From Vibrio sp. AND4 (GTDB taxonomy: Bacteria; Pseudomonadota; Gammaproteobacteria; Enterobacterales; Vibrionaceae), in contig NZ_ABGR01000008.1 of the NCBI RefSeq assembly GCF_000171815.1, positions 62,001 to 126,000 of the forward strand: a stretch of DNA of 64,000 bases, given 5' to 3'. The notes under the pieces are model-generated. The model was not told the DNA's origin. It saw only the letters and a list, made by a program, of their open reading frames with translations, and did no database searches. Every line of letters begins with the position of its first letter. Position 1 is the stretch's first letter. The position numbers and the translations under genes are program-made. Shown here one piece after another: positions 1-14,918 of the stretch.

Positions 1-2
1 AT

Positions 3-707
3 CATATTGCGCCAACTGTGCATCATCTATTGGATTCCATTGCCAAAGACTTGCTGACGAAGTCTGAGTTCCAACCAGAAAACTATGAGGGCGTGTGTCG
101 TATTGGTTTAACCGACTACGCTGAATTCATTTTCGCGCCATTGCTTTATGATGAAATTCGCAAGCGCGCACCACAAGCTCAAATTAGCTTTGTTAATGTT
201 AATCGCAGTAACTACATGGCTGTCACAGAACACGATAAATTGGATGTCATCATTGGCAGCATGCCTACACTGGACGATAACTTTCAGAGCCAATACCTCT
301 ATACCGAAGAGCATGTATGTCTGTGTGATAAACGGGTATTAAAAGGTGAGTTAGAGCTATCTGTTGATGCTTTTGCTAGTATTGAGCAAGCCTTAGTCAG
401 TCCCGATGGTCGCTTGAGTACACAGGTAGACAAAAAGCTTGCAGAGCATGGCTTGAGCCGCAGAGTCACTGTTGCTTCAGGTAATTTCTTGACCATTCGT
501 CACTTACTGAAACAGCGTGATTTGATAGCGATAGTGCCGGAAAAAATGGCCCAAGCGGAAGGGTTTTCAGATGATTTGGTCAGTGTCTTGCCACCTATTG
601 CGGTTGCAGGTTTTGATATCGCTATGCTTTGGCATACCAGCCGCAACAACGAGGATAAAGGGATTTGGCTGCGTCAGCTGGTGGCAGAATTGATTTTAGG
701 CAATTGA
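3..707 (+). CDS. LysR-family transcriptional regulator, 5'-truncated by window edge
   Basis: This is the C-terminal part of a LysR-type regulator. The reading frame is open from base 3 and continues upstream of the window, so the N-terminal winged helix-turn-helix is not visible. What remains is the linker helix end and the whole substrate-binding domain. That domain shows the usual features: an RIGLTDYAEF strand near the start, a DVIIGSMP turn, and a late IAIVPEKMA segment. The GTG at base 18 is an internal codon, not a start. The ligand and target genes cannot be inferred from what is present. The gene is followed by a hairpin at 715-735 that probably ends its transcript. Confidence 0.85.
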   Translation, partial: HIAPTVHHLLDSIAKDLLTKSEFQPENYEGVCRIGLTDYAEFIFAPLLYDEIRKRAPQAQISFVNVNRSNYMAVTEHDKLDVIIGSMPTLDDNFQSQYLYTEEHVCLCDKRVLKGELELSVDAFASIEQALVSPDGRLSTQVDKKLAEHGLSRRVTVASGNFLTIRHLLKQRDLIAIVPEKMAQAEGFSDDLVSVLPPIAVAGFDIAMLWHTSRNNEDKGIWLRQLVAELILGN

Positions 708-714
708 TTTTATG

Positions 715-735
715 AGGGCACCACGAGGGTGCCCT
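715..735 (+). terminator. Probable intrinsic terminator after the LysR gene
   Basis: The hairpin has arms AGGGCACC and GGTGCCCT and a short loop, 8 bases after the LysR stop codon. Only a weak T stretch follows, so termination efficiency is uncertain. It also lies near the 3' end of the convergent permease gene. Confidence 0.5.
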
Positions 736-759
736 TTACGTCATCGGGCTAGAGGTCGT

Positions 760-2223
<1,464 letters not shown>

Positions 2224-2369
2224 TCAATTCCCTTCGTAACTCAGTGATAGTGCTATTGGCCATTTTATCATCCTTAGGCAAATATTATTCGTATCGCGTA
2301 GGATTTCCGAGGTCTACAACTGATCTGTGATCTGAATTACTTTGGGTTTGTTGAATTATTTTGTTGTTA

Positions 2370-2390
2370 GGCCAGACGCGTTGTCTGGCC
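2370..2390 (-). terminator. Hairpin between ebgC and the permease gene
   Basis: A perfect 8-bp stem (GGCCAGAC / GTCTGGCC) with a 5-base loop lies 15 bases after the ebgC stop. No clear T run follows on either strand, so it may be a weak terminator or an RNA-stabilising 3' end rather than a classical intrinsic terminator. Confidence 0.4.
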
Positions 2391-2404
2391 TTGCCAGTAA
2401 GCCG

Positions 2405-5974
<3,570 letters not shown>

Positions 5975-6072
5975 TTAGTTTGGCCATTTCGACGCGGTAT
6001 CGTGAGCGTCGAATCTGCCCATAAGAAATACAGCCGATGTATTGTGAAAGGCTTATGAGGTATCCGAAAATA

Positions 6073-6095
6073 TTTTAGTAAAAGTTTTACTAAAA
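6073..6095. promoter_or_regulatory. EbgR operator (perfect 23-bp palindrome)
   Basis: The 11-base arms TTTTAGTAAAA and TTTTACTAAAA flank a single central G and are exact inverted repeats. The site lies about 115 bases upstream of the ebgA start. The left arm is repeated exactly at 7368-7378, upstream of ebgR itself, which supports assignment to EbgR. This is inference from position and symmetry; the half-site is AT-rich, unlike the usual CG-centred GalR-type box. Confidence 0.7.
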
Positions 6096-6245
6096 TAAAT
6101 TGATAAGAACGTTTAACTTAAACTTGATCACGTTTTAAATAGCGATCTGTGAGCAAGCTGTGATCAGCATAAAGGAATGGCATCCTAAACTTATTTGCTG
6201 GGCAAAATGAGTAAAAAATAACGGGAGTTTAGATAAGGAAATAAA

Positions 6246-6269
6246 AAAGCACTGAGGGTTCAGTGCTTT
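6246..6269 (-). terminator. Intrinsic terminator of ebgR
   Basis: Arms AAAGCACTGA and TCAGTGCTTT form a 10-bp stem, followed in the minus direction by a run of T residues. It lies 25 bases after the ebgR stop codon. Confidence 0.85.
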
Positions 6270-6294
6270 ATAGAACATAAATAAAGAGAGAGAA

Positions 6295-7302
<1,008 letters not shown>

Positions 7303-7367
7303 TCACTGCCCCAGTGAGTTAAGCTATAATCCAACTATTGTAAACAGGTACTTATGGATGCTCAAAT

Positions 7368-7393
7368 TTTTAGTAAAACTATACGACTACTAA
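7368..7393. promoter_or_regulatory. Probable second EbgR site upstream of ebgR
   Basis: The sequence TTTTAGTAAAA at 7368-7378 is identical to one arm of the ebgA operator. The other side (ACTACTAAA) is an imperfect inverted match at a wider spacing. It lies about 90 bases upstream of the ebgR start, which would suit autoregulation. Only one half-site is strong. Confidence 0.45.
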
Positions 7394-7423
7394 AGTGATT
7401 ATCTATTGGAGAATAATAGTGGG

Positions 7424-7464
7424 GCAAATAAAAGCCCAAGCGGCCAGGAGAATCTGCTCGGGCT
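7424..7464 (-). terminator. Intrinsic terminator of the PBP2 paralogue
   Basis: On the minus strand, AGCCCGAGC pairs with GCTTGGGCT across a loop of about 14 bases and is followed by TTTTATTT. It lies about 50 bases after the stop codon of the transpeptidase gene. Confidence 0.75.
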
Positions 7465-7513
7465 CTGTTGTTACTCTTGCCGTCCAGCTCTAGTGGCCAA
7501 GCATAGAATTAAA

Positions 7514-9412
7514 CTAAGACTTTTTACCTGTGTCTTTACCTCGGTCGACAAGCACGTGATCAAACACTTGACGAATGAACGGTGCACCGACTTTGGAGCC
7601 ACCGTTGCCATGCTCAATCACAACCGTCGCCACATACCTTGGATTTTCGTAGGGGGCAAATGCGGTAAATAATGCGTGGTCAAGCAGGTGATTGGCGAGT
7701 TTTTTGGAGTTGTAGATCTCATCTTTTCGCAAGCTATACACCTGTGCCGTGCCAGATTTACCACCACTATTGTATTCCGCCCCTTTAAATGCACGACGAC
7801 CAGAGCCATGAGCCCCGTTGTTTACTAGGTGCATCCCGTTGATTGGAATGTTCCAATATTTATCTGGTACGCCTTCAATTGGCGGCAGATCTTTGGGTGC
7901 AACGTCAACTTGGTTTGCAAAATCTTCACCATGTTCAATCACGGCTTTGAGCAGGTGCGGCGCTTTCATCTCACCATGGTTAATAAGGAACGAAGTGGCT
8001 TTAGCGATCTGCATTGGCGTGGCTGTCCAGTAACCTTGTCCAATACCGATGGGCACAGTATCGCCCTGATACCAAGGTGTGCGGTGGCGTGCCACTTTCC
8101 ATTCGCGTGTTGGCATGTTGGCATCGCTCTCTTCGTAGATATCAATTCCAGTTGGTAAGCCAAAGCCGAACTTGTTCATCCACTTCGAGATGCGGTCGAT
8201 ACCAAGGTCAAAAGCGGTTTGATAGAAGAAGGAGTCGACGGATTCTTCTATTGCTTTTGTGACATCGACATTACCATGCCCCCAGCGCTTCCAATCTCGC
8301 CATGCTTTGGAGTTAGATTTCGAACCAGGAATGCGCCAAATACCATGATCGTTACGCACCGTCTCTGGTGTTATGACGTGTTCTGCCAGCCCTGCGACGG
8401 CCATAAAAGGTTTTACGGTTGAAGCTGGTGGATAAACGCCAAGCGTGGTGCGGTTAACAAGCGGATGAGCAGGATCGTTCAATAGAGCACTGTAAGCCTT
8501 GCTGGAAATGCCGTTTACAAATAGATTCGGGTCATAGCTTGGGCTAGATGCCATCGCAAGGACGCTATTGTCACGAGGATCGAGCACAACGGCGCTTGCT
8601 TGACGGTGGTCGAGCGCTTTGTAGACGTATTCTTGCAGTTCAACGTCGAGGTTCAACACAATGTCTTTACCTGCGATCGGGGGTACGTATTTAATGGTAC
8701 GAATCACACGACCTCGGCTGTTTACTTCCACTTCTTCATAGCCTTTAGTGCCATGCAAAATATCTTCGTAATATCGCTCAACACCCAGCTTGCCAATGTT
8801 TCGTGTTGCTTGATAGTTTTTAGCTTTGCCTTCCTTGTCGAGGCGACGTAAATCTCGGTCGTTGATGTGCGAAACGTAACCTAGAACGTGAGTCAGTTTT
8901 TCAGCGTAAGGGTAGAAACGTTTGAGATCAGCCGAAACAAACACGCCATTAAACTCGTGTTGATGAACAGAAAAGCGTGCGACTTGTTCGTCATTTAACT
9001 CGTTCATAATAGTGACAGAACGAAAGCGACGGGTGTGTTTGTAGCGCTTTTTGAACGATTCAATTTGCTCAGGCGTTATGTCGATGTAATCGGCGATGTG
9101 TTTTAGTAATCCATCGAGGTCGCCTGCTTGCTCAGGGATCATATCCAAGTTATAGACGGGGCGGTTTTGTGCAATCAAAACGCCATTTCGGTCATAGATC
9201 AAGCCACGTGTTGGTGCGATAGGCAGGATTTTTATTCGGTTATCGTTAGAGCGAGTTTGATAATCTTTGAAGTGGCTCACCTGCAAGTTATAGAGGTTCG
9301 CGACCAATCCTCCGAGTAACACAACCATGCCCAAAAAAGCCACAATGGCGCGGTTTCTAAATAGTTTTACTTCTTGGTGGTGGTCTCTGAATTCATTTCG
9401 CTTGCGTAACAT
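7514..9412 (-). CDS. Penicillin-binding protein 2 paralogue (MrdA-like peptidoglycan transpeptidase)
   Basis: This is a 632-residue class B penicillin-binding protein. A cytoplasmic tail rich in basic residues precedes one membrane segment (about 23-43). The dimerisation/pedestal domain includes PTRGLIYDRNG near residues 67-76. The transpeptidase motifs are STVK (331-334), SVD (391-393) and KSGT (552-555), all in the expected order. It should cross-link peptidoglycan in the periplasm. The canonical mrdA lies beside rodA/mrdB and rlmH; here it stands alone between ebgR and gal, with no RodA partner. It is therefore either a second PBP2 or a relocated sole copy; one window cannot decide. A GAAGGG ribosome site precedes the ATG. 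Confidence 0.9.
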   Translation of the reverse strand: MLRKRNEFRDHHQEVKLFRNRAIVAFLGMVVLLGGLVANLYNLQVSHFKDYQTRSNDNRIKILPIAPTRGLIYDRNGVLIAQNRPVYNLDMIPEQAGDLDGLLKHIADYIDITPEQIESFKKRYKHTRRFRSVTIMNELNDEQVARFSVHQHEFNGVFVSADLKRFYPYAEKLTHVLGYVSHINDRDLRRLDKEGKAKNYQATRNIGKLGVERYYEDILHGTKGYEEVEVNSRGRVIRTIKYVPPIAGKDIVLNLDVELQEYVYKALDHRQASAVVLDPRDNSVLAMASSPSYDPNLFVNGISSKAYSALLNDPAHPLVNRTTLGVYPPASTVKPFMAVAGLAEHVITPETVRNDHGIWRIPGSKSNSKAWRDWKRWGHGNVDVTKAIEESVDSFFYQTAFDLGIDRISKWMNKFGFGLPTGIDIYEESDANMPTREWKVARHRTPWYQGDTVPIGIGQGYWTATPMQIAKATSFLINHGEMKAPHLLKAVIEHGEDFANQVDVAPKDLPPIEGVPDKYWNIPINGMHLVNNGAHGSGRRAFKGAEYNSGGKSGTAQVYSLRKDEIYNSKKLANHLLDHALFTAFAPYENPRYVATVVIEHGNGGSKVGAPFIRQVFDHVLVDRGKDTGKKS

Positions 9413-9614
9413 GAGGGCCCTTCAGATCTTTTTTTATTCTTTGCATGCCCCGATAAAAGGAAAAGACGCGACTCGAGTCTTGTTACAAAAGGTTACAGTT
9501 GGGGTGGGGCTACTGTAGCGAGCTTTATCTCTCGTTTTGTAAGAGCAATGTCAGGTATCGATTGTGGGAAACCATCTTTTTCGTTTGCGTGAATCATCAT
9601 GTTTTCATTAATTA

Positions 9615-9630
9615 TTGTAAACGATTACAG
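9615..9630. promoter_or_regulatory. GalR-type operator, distal
   Basis: TTGTAAACGATTACAG matches the E. coli GalR/GalS consensus GTGKAANCGNTTNCAC at all core positions, failing only at the two outermost bases. It is centred about 361 bases upstream of the galT start. Confidence 0.7.
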
Positions 9631-9712
9631 TTTAAGTGCTGTCAATCTACAATTATTCTGGCTTAATCTTATTTTCATCGGTGTTATTGCGTTAAAATTG
9701 CCATTAATTAAT

Positions 9713-9728
9713 GTGGTATCGTTTACAC
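9713..9728. promoter_or_regulatory. GalR-type operator, proximal
   Basis: GTGGTATCGTTTACAC matches GTGKAANCGNTTNCAC with one core mismatch. Its centre is about 98 bases from the distal operator, similar in scale to the paired operators that allow DNA looping at the E. coli gal promoters. Confidence 0.7.
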
Positions 9729-9983
9729 TATTTGAGTTTAATCACGGATCTGAATCGGTTTTAATTGATAGACTTTTAGTCACTGAAGAGATGAACGAAT
9801 TTGCTAGATTAGCAGGCTCAAACATTTTCCAATCGTTGATAAGTGAAAGTTATTGTCATAGATGGCACGGATTAATATGCAGTTGCATGCGTTTTGTGGG
9901 TGATTAAAGTCGTCATGGATCCAATCATTGCCAACAACTTGCGCATTGCATAACAAAGGATTTTTAAAAGTTGAGTAAGTAAG

Positions 9984-11036
9984 ATGTCGATTGTTGAATT
10001 TAACCCAGTGGATCACCCACACCGTCGTTATAACCCACTAACGGGTCAGTGGATTTTGGTGTCACCACATCGTGCAAAACGCCCTTGGAGTGGCGCTGAT
10101 GAGAAGCCTGTAACTGATGAGCTACCTAGCTACGACGAGAAGTGTTTTCTTTGTCCAACCAACGAGCGTATTTCTGGTGATGTAAACCCAGATTACCAAG
10201 GCACGTACGTGTTCCAGAATGACTTCGCAGCACTGATGGTGGACTCTCCAGATGCGCCTGAGTCAGATAACCCATTGTTCAAAACGCAAGGTGTACGCGG
10301 GTTGAGCCGAGTGATTTGTTTCTCGCCTGATCACAGCAAAACTTTGCCTGAGCTACCGGTCGACAAAATCCGTGGCGTGATTGACACGTGGAATGATCAA
10401 ATCGAAGAGCTGGGTAAAGACTACGTTTGGGTACAAGCATTCGAGAACAAAGGTGAGACCATGGGTTGTTCTCAGCCTCACCCGCACGGTCAAATCTGGG
10501 CAAACAGCTTCTTGCCAAACGAAATTGAGCGCAAAGAACAAAACTTAAAAGCTTATTACCAAGAGCATGGCGGCAATTTGCTGGTGGATTACGTGCAGGC
10601 TGAACTTAAAGATGGTTCACGCACAGTGGTTGAGACCGATCACTGGGTTGCTGTTGTTCCTTACTGGGCGGCGTGGCCATTCGAAACCATGCTACTCCCT
10701 AAAACACATATTCGTCGAATGAGTGAGCTAACCGATGAGCAACGTGACGACCTTGCGGTTGCAATCAAAAAGCTAACCAGCCGTTACGACAACCTATTCC
10801 ACTGTTCTTTCCCTTATTCAATGGGCTGGCATTACGCGCCGTTCTTTGAAGAAGGTACCGATATTGACCATTGGCAACTGCATGCGTTGTTTTATCCACC
10901 ACTGCTACGTAGCGCAACGGTTCGTAAGTTCATGGTCGGCTATGAAATGCTGGCAGAAAGTCAACGTGACCTAACCGCAGAACAGGCGGCGCAGCGTCTG
11001 CGTGACCTAAGCGATGTGCACTACAAAGAGCAATAG
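9984..11036 (+). CDS. galT: Galactose-1-phosphate uridylyltransferase
   Basis: GalT exchanges UMP between UDP-glucose and galactose-1-phosphate in the Leloir pathway (cytoplasm). The 350-residue length is normal. The active-site HPH triad lies in QPHPHGQIW (about H166-P-H168), the central histidine carrying UMP. CFLCP near residues 53-57 and a late [15 protein letters not shown] segment supply metal ligands in this family. It is first of galT-galK-galM and is separated from galK by 111 bases with a hairpin. The upstream operators indicate control by GalR, encoded at the other end of the cluster. The ribosome site (GTAAG) is weak. Confidence 0.97.
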   Translation: MSIVEFNPVDHPHRRYNPLTGQWILVSPHRAKRPWSGADEKPVTDELPSYDEKCFLCPTNERISGDVNPDYQGTYVFQNDFAALMVDSPDAPESDNPLFKTQGVRGLSRVICFSPDHSKTLPELPVDKIRGVIDTWNDQIEELGKDYVWVQAFENKGETMGCSQPHPHGQIWANSFLPNEIERKEQNLKAYYQEHGGNLLVDYVQAELKDGSRTVVETDHWVAVVPYWAAWPFETMLLPKTHIRRMSELTDEQRDDLAVAIKKLTSRYDNLFHCSFPYSMGWHYAPFFEEGTDIDHWQLHALFYPPLLRSATVRKFMVGYEMLAESQRDLTAEQAAQRLRDLSDVHYKEQ

Positions 11037-11065
11037 CGCCTCAAAGTAGATTGATAACGAATAAC

Positions 11066-11114
11066 GGGATAGCGTGACTTTACAGGTAGAAAGTTAGGCT
11101 CAATGCGCTATCCC
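11066..11114 (+). other. Intercistronic hairpin between galT and galK
   Basis: GGGATAGCG (11066-11074) and CGCTATCCC (11106-11114) are perfect inverted repeats around a 31-base loop. No T run follows. It could shape differential expression or decay of galT and galK messages, but there is no direct evidence for either. Confidence 0.45.
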
Positions 11115-11147
11115 AATACCAAATTTATAATTTAAGAGAACGTCCCT

Positions 11148-12308
11148 ATGTCTGATCTAATCCAAAATGTGAAAACCTCTTTTGAACAAGTGTTGGGTTA
11201 CGCCCCAAGCCACATTATTCAAGCGCCTGGTCGTGTAAACCTGATTGGTGAGCACACTGATTACAACGATGGTTTTGTACTGCCATGTGCGATCAACTAT
11301 CAAACCGTTGTGGCGGCAGTGAAGCGTGAAGACAACCTAGTACGCGTCGTTTCTGTGGATTACGGCAATGCCGTTGATGAATTCGATATCACGCAAGAAA
11401 TCACATTCCAGCAAGACAAAATGTGGGCGAACTACATTCGCGGTGTAGTTAAGTGTCTTCTTGCTCGTGGTTACCAATTCTCTGGTGCGGATATTTCTGT
11501 TAGCGGTAACGTGCCTCAAGGTGCGGGTTTAAGCTCGTCGGCAGCGTTGGAAGTGGTGATTGGTCAAACGTTCAAAGTGCTATTCAATCTTGAAATCAGC
11601 CAAGCGGAAATCGCGCTAAACGGCCAGCGAGCAGAAAACGAATTCGTCGGTTGTAACTGCGGCATTATGGACCAAATGATTTCGGCAGAAGGTCGTGAAA
11701 ACCACGCCATGCTGTTGGACTGTCGTAGCCTAGAAACTGAAGCGGTATCAATGCCTGAAGACATGGCGGTGGTGATCATCAATTCGAACAAAAAACGTGG
11801 CTTGGTAGACAGTGAATACAATACACGTCGTGAGCAGTGTGAGGAAGCGGCGCGCATTTTCGGTGTGAAAGCACTGCGTGATGTGACCATTGAACAGTTT
11901 AACGAAAAAGTTTCTGAACTAGATGAAATGGTCGCAAAACGTGCTCGTCACGTCATCACAGAAAACGACCGCACGGTAGAAGCGGCACAAGCACTTCGCG
12001 CACACGACATGAAGCGCATGGGTGAACTGATGGCTGAGTCTCATGCTTCTATGCGTGATGATTTCGAAATCACAGTCAAAGAAATCGATACGTTAGTTGA
12101 GATGGTGAAAGAAGTGATTGGCGAGCAAGGCGGCGTTCGCATGACAGGCGGCGGCTTTGGTGGTTGTATCGTTGCTATTGTACCGCCAGCGTTGGTTGAC
12201 GAAGTGAAAGCAACGGTAGAAGCGAAGTACCAAGCAGCAACGGGTCTAAAAGAATCCATCTATGTGTGCCAAGCAAAAAACGGCGCTGGTTTAGTCGAAG
12301 TACTTTAA
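11148..12308 (+). CDS. galK: Galactokinase
   Basis: GalK phosphorylates alpha-D-galactose to galactose-1-phosphate using ATP; it is a cytoplasmic GHMP kinase. The 386 residues include the galactokinase signature [16 protein letters not shown] (about 27-42), the phosphate-binding [11 protein letters not shown] (about 125-135) and the C-terminal MTGGGFGGC motif (about 332-340). All three GHMP motifs are intact. The start follows a good AAGAGAACG ribosome site. It is the middle gene of galTKM and supplies the substrate for GalT. Confidence 0.97.
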   Translation: MSDLIQNVKTSFEQVLGYAPSHIIQAPGRVNLIGEHTDYNDGFVLPCAINYQTVVAAVKREDNLVRVVSVDYGNAVDEFDITQEITFQQDKMWANYIRGVVKCLLARGYQFSGADISVSGNVPQGAGLSSSAALEVVIGQTFKVLFNLEISQAEIALNGQRAENEFVGCNCGIMDQMISAEGRENHAMLLDCRSLETEAVSMPEDMAVVIINSNKKRGLVDSEYNTRREQCEEAARIFGVKALRDVTIEQFNEKVSELDEMVAKRARHVITENDRTVEAAQALRAHDMKRMGELMAESHASMRDDFEITVKEIDTLVEMVKEVIGEQGGVRMTGGGFGGCIVAIVPPALVDEVKATVEAKYQAATGLKESIYVCQAKNGAGLVEVL

Positions 12309-12360
12309 ATGCAAAATTGCTTTAAGTTCAAAGTGCTTTGAGACGCAGTAGGAGCGAGAG

Positions 12361-13419
12361 ATGACTGAGCCATTAACTATCACGATGACACAGCAGGCCG
12401 CCTTTGATGGCGCGCCTGCCACCGTAGTCGAACTGAAAAATAACACAGGCATGAGCGTTACTTTTATGGATATTGGCGCGACATGGCTGAGTTGTCGTTT
12501 ACCTTTGGCGAATGAGGAGTTGCGTGAAGTGCTTCTCGGAGTGGGGACGATGGGGAGTTTCATGCAGCAACAGTGTTACATGGGTGTCACTGTTGGTCGC
12601 TACGCAAACCGCATCGCCAATGGTCTTTTTGAAGTGAATGGCGAAGTATTCCAAGTGTCTACTAACCAAGCGGGCAACTGTCTGCATGGTGGTGATGAAG
12701 GGTTTGATAAACGTCGTTGGAAGATTGAGTCTCACTCGAATCTGCAAGTGACGTTCTCTTTGTTGTCTGAAGATGGTGACCAAGGTTTTCCGGGCAATCT
12801 AGAAGTGCAAGTGACGTATACGTTGACTGATGATAACCAAGTGAGCATTGCGTACTTCGCTAAGACAGATAAAGCGACACCGATCAACTTGACCAACCAT
12901 GCCTACTTTAATTTGTTGGGGGCAGAAGCGGGCTTAGATTGTCGTTCGCATCGCTTAACCATCGTTGCAAGCCAATACTTACCAACCTCTGAGGTCGGTA
13001 TTCCGCTTGGTGAATTGCAAGATGTGAAAGGCACTGGATTTGACTTTAGAAGTGAAAAAACAGTTTCAGAGCACTTCTTACAAGATGAACAGCAGATTGC
13101 CGCCAAAGGGTATGATCATAGCTACCTATTTGATGCCCACCGCGATATTTCGAAACCAGTTGCGCTGGTGGTTTCTCCAGATGAAAAAGTGCACTTATCG
13201 GTGGTGACCAATAAGCCTGCGATGCAATTGTATACGGGCAACTGGCTAGCTGGTGCACCAAATCGCCGTGGCGGTGAATATAACGATTACGCGGGCCTGG
13301 CGTTAGAAACGCAGTTTTTACCAGATTTGCCAAACCATGCTGAGTGGGCACAGCCAAGCTGTATTCTTGAGCCTGAACAAGAGTACCGCTTCTGCACCAC
13401 TTATCAGTTTGCTTTCTAG
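12361..13419 (+). CDS. galM: Aldose 1-epimerase (galactose mutarotase)
   Basis: GalM converts beta-D-galactose, as released by beta-galactosidase, to the alpha anomer that GalK uses. The 352-residue beta-sandwich protein shows the substrate-binding NRIANG segment near residue 83, the catalytic histidine in NLTNHAYFNLLG (about 180), and the C-terminal LALETQFLPDLPNH with the catalytic glutamate. An AGGAGCGAGAG ribosome site precedes the ATG. It follows galK by 52 bases. Together with EbgAC nearby, the window covers lactose hydrolysis through galactose-1-phosphate exchange, lacking only GalE. Confidence 0.95.
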   Translation: MTEPLTITMTQQAAFDGAPATVVELKNNTGMSVTFMDIGATWLSCRLPLANEELREVLLGVGTMGSFMQQQCYMGVTVGRYANRIANGLFEVNGEVFQVSTNQAGNCLHGGDEGFDKRRWKIESHSNLQVTFSLLSEDGDQGFPGNLEVQVTYTLTDDNQVSIAYFAKTDKATPINLTNHAYFNLLGAEAGLDCRSHRLTIVASQYLPTSEVGIPLGELQDVKGTGFDFRSEKTVSEHFLQDEQQIAAKGYDHSYLFDAHRDISKPVALVVSPDEKVHLSVVTNKPAMQLYTGNWLAGAPNRRGGEYNDYAGLALETQFLPDLPNHAEWAQPSCILEPEQEYRFCTTYQFAF

Positions 13420-13581
13420 GTAAACTGAGCACTTTTAAGCTTTTGGGTTACTGTAGGCTTTTTGCTCATAGTAGGTCAAAAGCTCATTGAAAGTTGGAAA
13501 AATAACGTTCTCTACAAACACCCAAAAAAGAAAAAGCTCTGTCACTTTGTAACCTTTCTTGGCACTGCATAGCGCGATATC

Positions 13582-14580
13582 TTAAAGGCGATCCACCGAG
13601 TTACGGCGCACTAAAGTTGGGCTAAAGATGATGGTGTCATCTTCCACTTGTTCATCACGCGATAACGCTAACGCCAAACGCGCGGCACGCTCTGCCATCA
13701 TTTCGATTGGGTAACGAATCGTGGTCAAACTTGGATTGACGAAGCGAGCAATTAAGCCATCGTCGAAGCCAACCATGGACACTTTTTCTGGTACGTCGAT
13801 ACCATTTTGGTCTAACGCCGCCAGCGCACCTGCTGCCATGTAGTCGTTGTACGCCACGACGCCAGTGATTGCGAGTGATTTGGTCAGCAGATTGGTCATG
13901 GCTGTTTCGCCGCCGTCACTGTTTGGCTCACCATGTTCGATATAGCTTTTTGATAGCTCGATATCGTGATCTTTCAGTGCCGTTTGGTAACCTTGTAAAC
14001 GCTCGTCAGTATCTTCGATGCCATGGGATGAGGCGATACAAGCGATCTTGCTGTGACCATGACGAATCAGATATTCCGTCGCTAAGTACGCGCCTTTACG
14101 GTTATTAAGAGAGATGCAACGCTCTGCCAATTCTGGGATATGGCGGTTGATCAACACCATGCCTTTGACTTCTTTGGCGTAGTCGATCAGTTCTTCGTCT
14201 GATAAACCTTTGGAGTGAATCACAATGGCTTCACAACGGCTGTTGATCAGAAGTTCTAGCGCTTGGCGTTCGTCTTCTGGGTTGTGGTAGCCATTACCAA
14301 TCAGAATGTGTTTGCCGTTTTCACGCGCCACGTTATCTACCGATTTCACCAGGGTGCCGAAGAACGGATCTGAGACATCACCGACAAGCACCCCCATGGT
14401 ATTCGTACTTTGGCTGACGAGCGCGCGTGCCGCCGCATTTGGACGGTAGCCCAATTTACTCATCGCTTTCGTAACGGCATCGACAGAGGATTGACTTGCT
14501 TTCGGTGATTTATTTATCACGCGAGATACAGTTGCTACCGATAAGCCGGCTTCTTTCGCGACATCCTTGATTGTTGCCAT
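13582..14580 (-). CDS. galR: GalR-like LacI-family repressor of gal genes
   Basis: This is a 332-residue LacI-family repressor with strong resemblance to E. coli GalR: the helix-turn-helix begins MATIKDVAKEAGLSVATVSR, followed by the minor-groove hinge helix (NAAARALVSQST), VGDVSDPFFGTLVK and IGNGYHNPEDERQA segments. The end, IIFSPTLVRRNSV, is also GalR-like. It is convergent with galTKM and most likely represses them through the two operators upstream of galT. A further GalR-type box at 14712-14727 lies in its own upstream region, which suggests autoregulation or control of the divergent outer-membrane protein gene. Confidence 0.88.
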   Translation of the reverse strand: MATIKDVAKEAGLSVATVSRVINKSPKASQSSVDAVTKAMSKLGYRPNAAARALVSQSTNTMGVLVGDVSDPFFGTLVKSVDNVARENGKHILIGNGYHNPEDERQALELLINSRCEAIVIHSKGLSDEELIDYAKEVKGMVLINRHIPELAERCISLNNRKGAYLATEYLIRHGHSKIACIASSHGIEDTDERLQGYQTALKDHDIELSKSYIEHGEPNSDGGETAMTNLLTKSLAITGVVAYNDYMAAGALAALDQNGIDVPEKVSMVGFDDGLIARFVNPSLTTIRYPIEMMAERAARLALALSRDEQVEDDTIIFSPTLVRRNSVDRL

Positions 14581-14918
14581 GAGGGACCTTTCGTGGGCTA
14601 AATAACGTTAATCGAAGTATTAAACACCCATTGTGTAATAAGTGCAATTTATGCGGTGTATACTTACCAAGTTATGATCTTTACCTATTGTAATTATTGA
14701 GCTTACTCATTGTGTAAACGTTTCTAGAGTCAAAGTTCTTTTGGGCCTTAGTCGATAGGAACGATCCCTTGCGCAAACTTTTTAAAGTAACTCTTATGCT
14801 GATTTTTTATATTTCCACACTCTTTCTATAAAAAAAGAAATGAAACAGTGTTCCTTTTTGCTTATAATCCCCGCGCTTTTAAAAGCTATCTAAAATAATG
14901 AAAAATCGGGAAATTATA
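14581..14918. other. galR / outer-membrane protein divergent intergenic region
   Basis: These 338 AT-rich bases hold divergent promoters and one GalR-type box at 14712-14727. No further gene is visible. Confidence 0.55.
14712..14727. promoter_or_regulatory. GalR-type operator in the galR upstream region
   Basis: GTGTAAACGTTTCTAG matches the GalR consensus in the left half and centre, with two mismatches in the right half. It lies about 132 bases upstream of galR and about 190 bases upstream of the divergent outer-membrane gene. Confidence 0.5.

Larger units (their letters stand above)
9413..9983. other. PBP2-galT divergent regulatory region
   Basis: These 571 bases separate the minus-strand PBP2 gene from galT. 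They contain two GalR-type operators (9615-9630 and 9713-9728). The region is AT-rich between 9590 and 9760, as expected for promoters. A 102-codon open frame at 9599-9907 runs through both operators, has no ribosome site and matches no family I know, so I treat it as chance. Confidence 0.6.

Noticed and set aside
6148..6172. CRP-like site between ebgA and ebgR
   Set aside because: The TGTGA units are in direct, not inverted, orientation, so the site is not a CRP palindrome.
9599..9907. 102-codon plus-strand frame upstream of galT
   Set aside because: It covers both GalR operators and promoter DNA, has no ribosome site and resembles no protein family.
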